Shown: piece by piece, positions 54,692 through 63,481 of the stretch
Layout: the number at the start of each line of letters is the position of its first letter
Position numbering within the stretch: the first letter of the stretch is position 1
Assembly: GCF_006381105.1 (NCBI RefSeq)
Contig: NZ_VDET01000001.1
Coordinates: 124,001-188,000 of the forward strand
Length of the DNA: 64,000 nt
Reading direction: 5' to 3'
DNA from: Flavicella sediminum
GTDB lineage: Bacteria; Bacteroidota; Bacteroidia; Flavobacteriales; Flavobacteriaceae
Program-made: the position numbers and the translations under genes
The notes under the pieces: model-generated
The model's input: only the letters and a program-made list of their open reading frames with translations
Database searches by the model: none
Told to the model about the DNA's origin: nothing

Positions 54692-56218
54692 ATGAATAAT
54701 AAGTTTACAATAGTAGTGCTATTCAGTATGCTAATAGCAACAAATTTAGCAAGTGCGCAAAATACGAAGCAACCCAATGTAATCATTATTTACGGAGATG
54801 ATGTTGGTTATGGAGATGTTGGTGCTTATGGTTCCAAAATGATTCCTACACCCAATATTGATAAATTGGCTAAGGAAGGATTGCGTTTTACTGATGGACA
54901 TTGTACTGCGGCTACCTGCACGCCATCACGCTATGCCATGATGACTGGAGTGCATGCCTTCAGAAATAAGGTAAATATTTTACCTCCTAATGCGCCCTTA
55001 ACTTTTCCAACAGATGTTTTAACCTTGCCTAAGGTTTTTCAAAAAGCAGGTTATACGACAGGTGTTATTGGTAAATGGCATTTAGGTCTAGGAGAAAAAG
55101 GAGTGTATACAGATTGGAATAATGAGGTAAAGCCAGGACCTTTGGAAGTTGGTTTTGATAGCTGTTTTTTATTGCCATCAACAAATGATAGGGTTCCTTG
55201 TGTGTATTTGGAAGGCCATAAAGTTGTGGGCTTAAGTAAAAAAGACCCCTTATATGTAAGCCGGGAGTTTGCAGAGGTACAAGGTAAAAATAATACGGAA
55301 TATGAAAATGGGGTAACAAATCCAGAGGCTATGACTTATTATAGAAATACCGGAAATCAGCACAACAACACTGTAGTTAATGGAATTGGACGAATAGGCT
55401 ATATGAGTGGTGGTCAATCTGCTCTTTGGAATGATGAAGGAATGGCAGATGTATTTGTAAAAGAAGTGAAAAAATATATCAAAAAGAATCGTAAGAAACC
55501 TTTCTTTTTATATTATTCAGTTCAAGATATTCATGTGCCAAGAGCACCTCATAAACGGTTTCAAGGAAAAACAGAATTAGGTTACAGAGGAGACGCTATG
55601 GTGCAGTTTGATTGGGCAACAGGTGAGGTTTTAAAAACGTTAGAAAAATATGGTTTGTCGGAAAATACCATCGTTATTTTTTCAAGTGATAATGGCCCCG
55701 CTTATGATAATGGGTATTTAGACGGGACTACCATAACAGATTCTTACGGAGAAAATGACAGAGGTCACGATGCTTCCGGTATTTATAGAGGAGGAAAAGC
55801 ACAAATTTATGAAGGGGGTACACGTGTTCCATTTATCGTAAAATGGCCAGGTCATATCAAACCAGGTGTTTCTGATGCTGTGGTTAGTCAGATAGATTTT
55901 ATAGCTTCGTTTTCCGAATTTTTTAATCAAGAAATTACAGAAAATCAAGCCAGAGATAGCCGAAATAGTTTAGATGCTTTTTTGGGAATTGATACAAAGG
56001 GACTTCTTTATTTGTTTGAAGAGCATCGAAGAAGAAAGGCTTTGAGAATTGGAGATTGGAAATATATTATTGGAGCTGCTAAAAAGCGAAAAGATTTAGG
56101 TCCTGAATTGTACAACTTAAAGTTAGATCCGGGAGAGCAAAATAATGTAGCTTTTTTAAATCCTACAATTGTTGAAGAAATGCATGAAAAATTATTAAAA
56201 ATCATCCATAAAAAATAA
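54692..56218 (+). CDS. S1-family sulfatase, second copy
   Basis: 508 residues with a cleavable signal (LFSMLIATNLASAQ). Metal-binding YGDDVGYGDVGAYG; formylglycine Cys in AATCTPSRYAMMTG (about residue 73); IGKWHLGLGE; FSSDNGPAYDNGYLDG; and arylsulfatase-style ending KLDPGEQNNVA. Periplasmic exo-sulfatase on galactan oligosaccharides is the likely role. It differs clearly from the 31122 enzyme and so probably cleaves another sulfate position. The cytochrome gene starts 3 nt behind its stop. Confidence 0.93.
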   Translation: MNNKFTIVVLFSMLIATNLASAQNTKQPNVIIIYGDDVGYGDVGAYGSKMIPTPNIDKLAKEGLRFTDGHCTAATCTPSRYAMMTGVHAFRNKVNILPPNAPLTFPTDVLTLPKVFQKAGYTTGVIGKWHLGLGEKGVYTDWNNEVKPGPLEVGFDSCFLLPSTNDRVPCVYLEGHKVVGLSKKDPLYVSREFAEVQGKNNTEYENGVTNPEAMTYYRNTGNQHNNTVVNGIGRIGYMSGGQSALWNDEGMADVFVKEVKKYIKKNRKKPFFLYYSVQDIHVPRAPHKRFQGKTELGYRGDAMVQFDWATGEVLKTLEKYGLSENTIVIFSSDNGPAYDNGYLDGTTITDSYGENDRGHDASGIYRGGKAQIYEGGTRVPFIVKWPGHIKPGVSDAVVSQIDFIASFSEFFNQEITENQARDSRNSLDAFLGIDTKGLLYLFEEHRRRKALRIGDWKYIIGAAKKRKDLGPELYNLKLDPGEQNNVAFLNPTIVEEMHEKLLKIIHKK

Positions 56219-56221
56219 AAT

Positions 56222-59200
56222 ATGTTGTTGGACAAGAAATCTGCTTTTCGAACATTTGGTAAGGCTTTTGTCATTCTAAGTTTGTTTTTAGGTCTCGTTA
56301 TTACTCTTTCATTTTCAAAAAATGATAAAAATAATGGAACAAAAACATACAAAGTCCATGCGCCATTCAATAAAAAATATGAAGAAAAGCAATTGGGTGA
56401 AATTTTGTGGTGGGAAGATACTGAGAGAGCTGTTGGAGCCGTCGGCTATCACAAAGGCTTACTAATTGCTCCGCTAAGTTTTGATTTTGGAGGAGGTATG
56501 GGAGCTGGGTGTCTGGCTGCATACAATGTTGATGATCCTACAAGTCCAAAAAAAGTTTTTGATTCAAGAAATTTTCCTAATGTATATCATAAAAAAGGAG
56601 GCGTAGATTATTTGGGCGATTTAGGAGAAATTCATGCTTTGCAGTTTCATAAGGATATGGTTTTGTTGTCCGACAGAGGTGATGAATGGAATGGTTTTGT
56701 CATAGTTGATTTGTCTGGTTTGTATGATCAGGATCCTAAAACCAATCCTAAGGTTGTTAGTAGGTATCGTTTTCCAGATATTGAAAAATCAACAATTTAC
56801 GATGGCTTTAGCTTTTCTCCAGTTTGGGCTGGCGGTAAATATGTGTATGCTCCAACGGGCTCTTGGGGCTTTTTTATTATTGATACGGGAGATCTGAAAA
56901 ACCCAAAATTATTGGCACATTTAACCAAAGAACAATTGTACGATCAAACATTGCGTTCAGTTCATGCCATAGGAGATTTGTTGGTTTTGTCGCCAGCAGC
57001 AGTCAGAAGTAAAAAAGGAAAATTGGTTTTTGTAGACGTGAGCAATCCTTCGAAACCAAATTTACTCAACAGCCATCCTTTTAAAACGGGTTATCAGGGA
57101 ACTCTATATGGAAATCGGTTTTATAATTCTGGGTTTACAAGAAAAGATGGAGTTGGTAAAGATTCTTTGACAGATATCATTGCCTATGATTTTTCAGATG
57201 TAATGCACATCAAAGAAATAGTGATGTGTACAACAAATAAATTGGATAAAAGTGAATATATGTATTTGCAAGACGACAATATGTTTATTGGCGACTATAA
57301 TGGGCTTACAAGATGGGATGTAGAAAAAGACAAAGACAAGGCGAATTTTGCCATACATATTTACCCACAACATCCTCCTGCGAATGATTATGGTTTTGTT
57401 TCTCCTTTAGGAGGAAACTTAGTGGTTATAGGTTCAGACCATAGTGTGTCAAGTAAACTTAATATTGCTTGTCACCAAGTAGAATCCGATTTAAAAGCTC
57501 CTGAAGTTAAAAGTGTTTATCCCAAAAAAGGAACAAAAGGGGTTTCTCCACTAGTCAAAATAGGAATTTCGTTTTCAGATTTTATAGATAATGGTTGCTT
57601 AGAGCATAACGCCGTATATGTAAAAGAAAAAGGTACAGGTAAGCTTGTTAAATGTGGTTTTAGTCATGGCCAAGGAATTGTGCATGCGGTACCAATGGAA
57701 TCTTTGAAAAAGAATAGAACCTATAGTGTTTATATTACGTCCAATTTGATGGATATGGTTGGGAATTCTTTTGAAGGCAATAGTTTGGTGACTCAATTTT
57801 CTACAGGAGATTTTCTTTCAGAATATGATACGGAAGTAAAAGTAGATGTACCGAGAGAAGTTGGAACAGCAACTCATATTGAGGGAATTGTAAGCTTTGA
57901 CGGGGCACCCAAAAAAATAGCGTATGCTTGGGATTTCGGAGATGGGTCGGCGGTGACTTCTTTTTCCGAGAAATCAAGTATAAAAAAAATATTTAAGAAA
58001 CCTGGAAATTATAGTATTACGCTATTAACAAAAGCTGAGGGGACTGATAGAGTGGTGAAAGCTACTGCTGTTCAGGTGGTTCATAATTTCTTGCCAAAAA
58101 CTCAAGCAGCCACAAGTAGTACACTTTTATTGGATGAGAAGGAAAATAAAATGTTTGTGGTAAATCCTGATAACAATACGTTTACCTGTGTCGATACAAA
58201 AACAAATAAAGTTATGTATGAAGAACAAACAGGGGAATCGCCAGTTTCTATAGCGAAATGTAAAGAAGAAATTTGGATAAGTTGTTCTAAAAGTGACGAG
58301 ATTAAAATTCACGATGCTGCTTCAGGTAGCTTGCTTAAGACCATTCGTCTTGCTTATGGGGCGGCTCCCTATGGCATTGCGTTTAATGCAAAAACAAACA
58401 AAATATTTGTCGCTTTAAGTGCTGTTAATAAAATTCAAGAAATAGATGTTATAAAGTATGAATTACAGCGTTCAATTGAGCTTTATGGTTCTTTACGTCA
58501 TATCGCTTTTTTACCAGAAAAAAATATTTTGGTGGCACCGCAATTCATAGCCCAAAATCAAAAGGGAGCTATAGTACAATGGGTAGATGTGAAAAAATGG
58601 AAAGTACTTTATCAAAAAGAATTGATTCCTAGTTTAGATGTTGATGGAATTTCAAACGGAAGAGGATATCCTAATTATTTAGGAGCTATGGCCGTAAATC
58701 CAGAACAAAATAGAGTTTGGATTCCTGCTAAAAAAGATAATTTGTTTAGAGGGCTTAAAAGAGATGGAAAACCTTTGGTGTTTGATCATACGGTAAGAAG
58801 CATAGCCGTTCAAATGGATATTGATACTAAGAAAGAATTAGTTAAGGATCGATTGGATTTTGACAATCATGATTTTGCAACTTCGGCGACCTATAACGCG
58901 TTTGGAAATAGGGTTTATGTGACAACAAACGGGAGTCAGGCTTTGTTTGCAATAGATGCTTATAACCCCAACAATATTTCTGCTTTTAATACTTATGGCG
59001 AAGGTGCAAGGTCTATTGTGGCGAGTAGGGATGGAAATCAATTGTATGTTCATAACCAACTAAGTCGTTCTATTTCGGTGTTTAATACCAAGCCAGATGG
59101 AGATGTGAAGTTTAAAACCAAATGGAAAATTGTGCAAAAAGAACTTTTAGCAGAAAATGTGTTGGCGGGTAAAAAAACGTTTAACAATACGTTTAAAAGT

Positions 59201-60454
59201 AATTTATCTAGAGAAGGATATATGAGCTGTGCTAGTTGTCATATTGATGGTGGTCACGATGGTCGAATATGGGACCTATCGAATCTAGGAGAGGGATTTA
59301 GAAATACAATTGATTTGAGAGGAAAAGAAGGGATGAAACACGGAACTTTGCATTGGTCTGCAAATTTTGATGAAATTCAAGATTTTGACAATCAAATTAT
59401 TAATTTAAATGAAGGAACCGGTTTTTTGTATGAATTGTTGCCTAAAAAACTTAGGAAATTTATTCCACATACATCAGGCTTGCACAAAGGCTTAGATAAT
59501 TTGGCTGAATATATAACATCACTTTCTGATTACCCAAAGAGTCCAAATAAAAATATTGACGGAACCTATACGAAATCAGCAATTAAAGGCCGTCAACATT
59601 TTATCAAATTGGCCTGTTATAGCTGCCATTCAGGAGCAACCTTTACCGATAGTGGATTTGGAACTGTGCATAATATGGGGACAATAAAATCAAACAGTGG
59701 AAACAGATTGCATAAGAAATTAGAAGGTTTGGATACGCCGACATTGATTAGTTTGTGGCAAAGTGCTCCTTATTTACACGACGGTTCCGCAAAAACACTA
59801 GAAGATGTTTTTGAAAAAGGAGAAGGGGCTAAGGCTCAGGAACATCGGAAAGTAGGTGATTTGAGTAAAAAAGAAAAACAAGAATTAATGTCGTTTTTAC
59901 TTGAGTTAGATCAGGAAGATGGAATTACAGCAGCAGAGCTGAAAAGCAAGAACAAAAAGCCAAAGTTTGTAAAAGAGCGCTATAAGGCAGATTTTATTTA
60001 TGAATTTCAAGACTTGAAATATCCTATTGTCAAAGTAAAAGCTTTTGATGAAGATGAGGATCAGAAATTAACCTATCGAATTATTCCGTCTGTATACTCA
60101 AATCTGTTTGCTATAGATTCTTTAACGGGACAAGTAGCGTATATTTTTGAAGAAATTTATTTAAAAACAATTGCCAATAAAGTTTTGGATTCGGAAAAAC
60201 AGTTTGACATAAAAATTATGGTAGAAGATACAGGGGCTTTTGTGAGAAGAGATACGACTTCCTTAGCTGTACATATCCAATTTCCTTATTTGGCCATGTC
60301 AAACAAAGAGTTTAAAAGATTTTATGTTTTACTCATAAAAATAAAGCAAAATAAAAAATTGAGCTCCGAAGAGTTGTCGGAATATGAACTACTAAAAGAG
60401 AAATCACTTGGCTATAGAAATAATGAAGAACGATGGATACGCACTAGTAAATAA
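56222..60454 (+). CDS. Large multidomain di-haem c-type cytochrome with beta-propellers
   Basis: 1410 residues with an N-terminal membrane segment (about 12-32), so exported. Order: LVIVD-type propeller (40-420, WNGFVIVDLSGLYDQ, VYAPTGSWGFFIIDTG); a bacterial Ig-like domain (435-540); PKD domain (YAWDFGDGSAV, 555-625); YVTN-type propeller (640-985); a di-haem cytochrome c peroxidase/MauG-like domain with CxxCH at 1003-1007 (CASCH) and 1132-1136 (CYSCH) and the sequence APYLHDGSAKTLEDVF; and a cadherin-like tail (1270-1370). It is probably a periplasmic or surface redox protein, possibly oxidising a sugar or taking part in electron transfer; no substrate is known. Three-base spacing from the sulfatase shows a shared transcript. 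Haem attachment needs export and the cytochrome maturation system. Confidence 0.85.
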   Translation: MLLDKKSAFRTFGKAFVILSLFLGLVITLSFSKNDKNNGTKTYKVHAPFNKKYEEKQLGEILWWEDTERAVGAVGYHKGLLIAPLSFDFGGGMGAGCLAAYNVDDPTSPKKVFDSRNFPNVYHKKGGVDYLGDLGEIHALQFHKDMVLLSDRGDEWNGFVIVDLSGLYDQDPKTNPKVVSRYRFPDIEKSTIYDGFSFSPVWAGGKYVYAPTGSWGFFIIDTGDLKNPKLLAHLTKEQLYDQTLRSVHAIGDLLVLSPAAVRSKKGKLVFVDVSNPSKPNLLNSHPFKTGYQGTLYGNRFYNSGFTRKDGVGKDSLTDIIAYDFSDVMHIKEIVMCTTNKLDKSEYMYLQDDNMFIGDYNGLTRWDVEKDKDKANFAIHIYPQHPPANDYGFVSPLGGNLVVIGSDHSVSSKLNIACHQVESDLKAPEVKSVYPKKGTKGVSPLVKIGISFSDFIDNGCLEHNAVYVKEKGTGKLVKCGFSHGQGIVHAVPMESLKKNRTYSVYITSNLMDMVGNSFEGNSLVTQFSTGDFLSEYDTEVKVDVPREVGTATHIEGIVSFDGAPKKIAYAWDFGDGSAVTSFSEKSSIKKIFKKPGNYSITLLTKAEGTDRVVKATAVQVVHNFLPKTQAATSSTLLLDEKENKMFVVNPDNNTFTCVDTKTNKVMYEEQTGESPVSIAKCKEEIWISCSKSDEIKIHDAASGSLLKTIRLAYGAAPYGIAFNAKTNKIFVALSAVNKIQEIDVIKYELQRSIELYGSLRHIAFLPEKNILVAPQFIAQNQKGAIVQWVDVKKWKVLYQKELIPSLDVDGISNGRGYPNYLGAMAVNPEQNRVWIPAKKDNLFRGLKRDGKPLVFDHTVRSIAVQMDIDTKKELVKDRLDFDNHDFATSATYNAFGNRVYVTTNGSQALFAIDAYNPNNISAFNTYGEGARSIVASRDGNQLYVHNQLSRSISVFNTKPDGDVKFKTKWKIVQKELLAENVLAGKKTFNNTFKSNLSREGYMSCASCHIDGGHDGRIWDLSNLGEGFRNTIDLRGKEGMKHGTLHWSANFDEIQDFDNQIINLNEGTGFLYELLPKKLRKFIPHTSGLHKGLDNLAEYITSLSDYPKSPNKNIDGTYTKSAIKGRQHFIKLACYSCHSGATFTDSGFGTVHNMGTIKSNSGNRLHKKLEGLDTPTLISLWQSAPYLHDGSAKTLEDVFEKGEGAKAQEHRKVGDLSKKEKQELMSFLLELDQEDGITAAELKSKNKKPKFVKERYKADFIYEFQDLKYPIVKVKAFDEDEDQKLTYRIIPSVYSNLFAIDSLTGQVAYIFEEIYLKTIANKVLDSEKQFDIKIMVEDTGAFVRRDTTSLAVHIQFPYLAMSNKEFKRFYVLLIKIKQNKKLSSEELSEYELLKEKSLGYRNNEERWIRTSK

Positions 60455-60553
60455 GTTGTTTTCGTTTAAAAGAAATGATAGTAAAAAACTAATTCTAATA
60501 TTTGTTGGGTAGGACAATAAATTTAAATTTCAAAGTTTATTAAATATAAATCT

Positions 60554-60561
60554 TACTTTTG
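60554..60561 (+). promoter_or_regulatory. -7 box of the iclR-like gene
   Basis: TACTTTTG matches TANNTTTG 28 nt before the ATG at 60590. The same octamer is used at 61526 before the dehydrogenase gene. Confidence 0.55.
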
Positions 60562-60589
60562 TTTTTTTTGAAAAGAAGATACAAAGTAT

Positions 60590-61381
60590 ATGGCTAAAGA
60601 GAAGACAGAAGTTAAATCAACATACAATGTTCCTAATTTGGAGCGAGGTTTGCAAATTATAGAATTGTTGGCGTTGCATACGAAAGGGTTAACATTGACT
60701 GAAATTATTCAAATGTTGTCCATCTCAAAATCAAGTGCTTTCCGTATTACGAGTACCTTAATTTTTAAAAATTACCTACAAAAGAACGAAACCACCAAAA
60801 AAATTACGCTTTCACGAAAAATGCTGACGCTTGGTATTTCCTCTATGAATGAGCAAAGTATTGTTGAATTGTCTATTGATGTGATGCGAGCTTTGAGAGA
60901 TGAACTAAAAGAATCGGTTATGCTGGGTGTTATTTTAGGCAGCAAAGGAACCATATTAGAGCAAGTATCTTCTTCTTATCCTGTAAAATTATTTGTAGAA
61001 CCTGGTACACAATTCAGTCTGCATAGTTCAGTAGGTGGTAAATCTATTTTAGCAAATTTACCTAAGTCCGAATCGGATGCAATTTTGAAAAATGCCAATT
61101 TTGTAAAGTTTACCGACAATACAATTACTTCAAAAAAGGAGTTTAAAGAACAGTTGTTGGAAATAAAAAAAGAAGGTTATGCCATTGATAATGGTGAAGA
61201 TATTCAAGGTATTCATTGTGTAGGAGCTCCTATTTTTAATGAATATGGGTATCCGGTTGCCGCTCTTTGGATTACGGCTCCGCATGGGCGATTGCCACAC
61301 AACGACTTTCATAAAAAAGGCAAGGTCATTGCCAAATACGCTCTCCAAATATCTACCAAGTTAGGATATATAATACGTTAG
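60590..61381 (+). CDS. IclR-family transcriptional regulator (KdgR-like)
   Basis: 263 residues. N-terminal winged helix-turn-helix (about 14-80, LERGLQIIELLALHTKGLTL and SISKSSAFRITSTL) and C-terminal IclR effector domain (90-260, SSVGGKSILANLP and IHCVGAPIFNEYGYPVAALW). IclR proteins repress or activate small catabolic units and often sense keto-acids. Just downstream lies a set of GAAAC/GTTTC inverted repeats overlapping the dehydrogenase promoter, a pattern typical of KdgR, an IclR member responding to 2-keto-3-deoxygluconate. It most likely controls the following dehydrogenase-SDR-sulfatase genes. Confidence 0.9.
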   Translation: MAKEKTEVKSTYNVPNLERGLQIIELLALHTKGLTLTEIIQMLSISKSSAFRITSTLIFKNYLQKNETTKKITLSRKMLTLGISSMNEQSIVELSIDVMRALRDELKESVMLGVILGSKGTILEQVSSSYPVKLFVEPGTQFSLHSSVGGKSILANLPKSESDAILKNANFVKFTDNTITSKKEFKEQLLEIKKEGYAIDNGEDIQGIHCVGAPIFNEYGYPVAALWITAPHGRLPHNDFHKKGKVIAKYALQISTKLGYIIR

Positions 61382-61459
61382 TTATTATTTAGTTGCCTTT
61401 CTGATGTTTTCCATTTGTGCTAAAAATAGCGCATGGGAGCACTGCGTCTTCTTTGTTTT

Positions 61460-61569
61460 TATGAAACTAGTTTCATATATGGAAAAAATAATATTGAAAT
61501 GGTTTTCTATCTCGGTTTTTATTTTTACTTTTGTTTCAAATGAGAAACAAGTTTTTTATTTGAAACAAA
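61460..61569 (+). promoter_or_regulatory. Operator cluster and promoter for the dehydrogenase gene
   Basis: A perfect 18-bp palindrome TATGAAACTAGTTTCATA lies at 61460-61477. A second inverted repeat pairs TTTGTTTCAAAT (61530-61541) with ATTTGAAACAAA (61558-61569); within it TTGTTTC and GAAACAA (61531-61550) form a tighter pair. The -7 box TACTTTTG (61526-61533) overlaps the left arm, so a bound repressor would block transcription. Half-sites TGAAAC/GTTTCA resemble the KdgR box. Confidence 0.72.
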
Positions 61570-61579
61570 TATTTAAAAA

Positions 61580-62596
61580 ATGAAAGCAACCGTATACGAA
61601 GGAAATAAGACCTTCAAAGTAATTGAAAAAGAGATCGAAGCACCCTTGGCTGGTGAAGTTAGAATTAAAGTAGCTTATTCAGGAGTTTGTGGTACCGATG
61701 TGCATATTTATCATGGTATGATGGACAAGCGTGTGGACATGCCTCAAACAATTGGTCATGAAATGTCAGGTACAATTGATGCTGTTGGAGCAAATGTTTC
61801 TGATTATGCTATTGGAGATAAAGTTGTTGTTCGTCCTTTAGATGATTCTAAAGCAAAAGCTTCTGACAAAGGATTCAATCATATTTGTGAAGAATTAAAT
61901 TTTATAGGTATTGATAGTCCGGGTTCTATGCAACAATATTGGAATGTTCCTGCCTTTACATTACATAAATTAAAAGAAAATACAGATTTAAAATTGGCCG
62001 CTTTGATAGAGCCTTTATCAGTAGCTACGCATGATGTTCGTTTGAGTGGTTTGGTAGCTGGTGAAACTGCCGTTGTTTTAGGGGGTGGGCCTATCGGACT
62101 TTTGGTTGCTATGGTGGCTAAAGAAGTGGGTGCGCAAGTAATTATTTCTGAAGTAAATCCAATTCGTATTCAAAAAGCCAAAGAACTTGGTTTTGATGCC
62201 GTAAGTCCTATTGATGTGGATTTGGTAGCCTATGTACATGGGAAAACGGAAGGAAGAAAAGCGGATGTTGTTTTTGAAGTAGCGGGAGTTCAACCTGCTT
62301 TAGATGTAATGACAGAAGTTGCTGGGATTAGAGGTAGAATCGTTATGGTGGCGATTCACGGAGTAAAAAAAGAAATTGATTTGTTTAAATTCTTCTGGAA
62401 AGAATTAAAATTAATTGGAGCTCGTGTATACGAACGTGAAGATTATGAGAAATCAATCGCATTGATTACAGCTAATGAATTGCCGTTTGAAGATATGATT
62501 ACTGATGTACAACCTTTGTCTAATATTCAACAAGTATTTGAAAATATTGATAAAAACCCTGATGGATTAAAAGTCTTAATGGATTGTCAATTGTAA
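61580..62596 (+). CDS. Medium-chain dehydrogenase, possible 2-keto-3-deoxy-L-galactonate 5-dehydrogenase
   Basis: 338 residues, cytosolic. Catalytic zinc side: VCGTDVHIYHG, IGHEMSG and LIEPLSVATH; NAD loop VVLGGGPIGLLVAMVAKE. The lobe that usually carries four structural-zinc cysteines (near residues 90-112) has none of the C-x2-C-x2-C series here, only one Cys in HICEEL. Sugar-acid and polyol dehydrogenases such as L-galactonate and threonine dehydrogenases belong to this subgroup. With the KduD-like SDR downstream it could run the 2-keto-3-deoxy-L-galactonate to 2,5-diketo to 2-keto-3-deoxy-D-gluconate conversion described in agar-degrading flavobacteria (inference, moderate). Confidence 0.8.
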   Translation: MKATVYEGNKTFKVIEKEIEAPLAGEVRIKVAYSGVCGTDVHIYHGMMDKRVDMPQTIGHEMSGTIDAVGANVSDYAIGDKVVVRPLDDSKAKASDKGFNHICEELNFIGIDSPGSMQQYWNVPAFTLHKLKENTDLKLAALIEPLSVATHDVRLSGLVAGETAVVLGGGPIGLLVAMVAKEVGAQVIISEVNPIRIQKAKELGFDAVSPIDVDLVAYVHGKTEGRKADVVFEVAGVQPALDVMTEVAGIRGRIVMVAIHGVKKEIDLFKFFWKELKLIGARVYEREDYEKSIALITANELPFEDMITDVQPLSNIQQVFENIDKNPDGLKVLMDCQL

Positions 62597-62607
62597 AAAT
62601 CAGCTAT

Positions 62608-62690
62608 GAGCTTAGGGCTTTTAGCATTTCAAAATAGATAGAATAAAAACATGCTAAAGGCTAGTAGTAAAAAGCCAATAGCTTAAAGAG
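62608..62690. repeat. Inverted-repeat spacer between dehydrogenase and SDR
   Basis: TTAGCAT (62621-62627) pairs with ATGCTAA (62651-62657), with further imperfect pairing between GGGCTTTT and AAAAAGCC further out. The AGC/GCTTA-rich text resembles dispersed repeats seen between Flavobacteria genes. No T-run follows, so read-through into the SDR is expected. Confidence 0.4.
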
Positions 62691-62696
62691 AATAAA

Positions 62697-63467
62697 ATGA
62701 GTATTTTAAATAGTTTCAGTTTAGAAGGAAAAACAGCCTTGGTAACAGGTTGTAAAAGAGGAATAGGAAGAGCAATGGCTATTGGTTTAGCTGAAGCAGG
62801 AGCTAATATTATTGGTGTTTCGGCAACTTTAGAATTAGAAGGAAGTGGCGTTGAAAAAGACGTACAAGCAGTTGGTAAAAACTTTAGTGCTTACCAATGT
62901 GATTTTTCTGATAGAAAATCCTTGTATAAATTTATTGCTGAAGTAAAAAAAGACCATCCTCAAATAGATATTTTGGTGAACAATGCAGGAACTATCTTAA
63001 GAGCGCCTGCTGCTGAGCATTCAGATGAGTTATGGGACAAAGTAATAGAGGTAAATCAAAATGCACAATTTATTTTAACTAGAGAGTTTGGTAGAGATAT
63101 GATTGCAAGAGGTTCAGGAAAAGTAATTTTCACAGCTTCTTTATTAACTTTTCAAGGAGGAATTACAGTACCAGGTTATGCAGCGAGTAAAGGAGCAATT
63201 GGTCAAATGACGATGGCTTTTGCTAATGAATGGGCTGGAAAAGGAGTAAATGTAAATGCAATTGCACCAGGTTATATTTCAACAGACAACACAGAAGCAT
63301 TAAGAAACGATGCTGAAAGATCCGCTTCAATTTTATCACGTATCCCAGCCGGTCGTTGGGGGAATCCAGTAGATTTTGCAGGGCCAACAGTGTTTTTAGC
63401 ATCAGAAGCAGCAGCATACATGCACGGATCCGTCGTTTTAGTTGACGGAGGTTGGATGGGTAGATAA
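62697..63467 (+). CDS. KduD-like short-chain dehydrogenase
   Basis: 256 residues. TGCKRGIGRAMA dinucleotide loop, NNAG, Ser in FTASLLTFQGG and an intact YAASK active site (unlike the SDR at 3655). VNAIAPGYISTDNTEAL and the end VVLVDGGWMGR are typical of 2-dehydro-3-deoxy-D-gluconate 5-dehydrogenases (KduD). It acts on keto-deoxy sugar acids with NAD(H). Placement 100 nt after the zinc dehydrogenase suggests consecutive steps, with this enzyme reducing a 2,5-diketo-3-deoxy acid (inference). Confidence 0.86.
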   Translation: MSILNSFSLEGKTALVTGCKRGIGRAMAIGLAEAGANIIGVSATLELEGSGVEKDVQAVGKNFSAYQCDFSDRKSLYKFIAEVKKDHPQIDILVNNAGTILRAPAAEHSDELWDKVIEVNQNAQFILTREFGRDMIARGSGKVIFTASLLTFQGGITVPGYAASKGAIGQMTMAFANEWAGKGVNVNAIAPGYISTDNTEALRNDAERSASILSRIPAGRWGNPVDFAGPTVFLASEAAAYMHGSVVLVDGGWMGR

Positions 63468-63481
63468 TCCTTTTATAGACT

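Noticed and set aside
56008-56370. 120-codon minus-strand frame across the sulfatase-cytochrome junction
   Set aside because: Both plus-strand genes are intact here and the frame has no protein-like motif.
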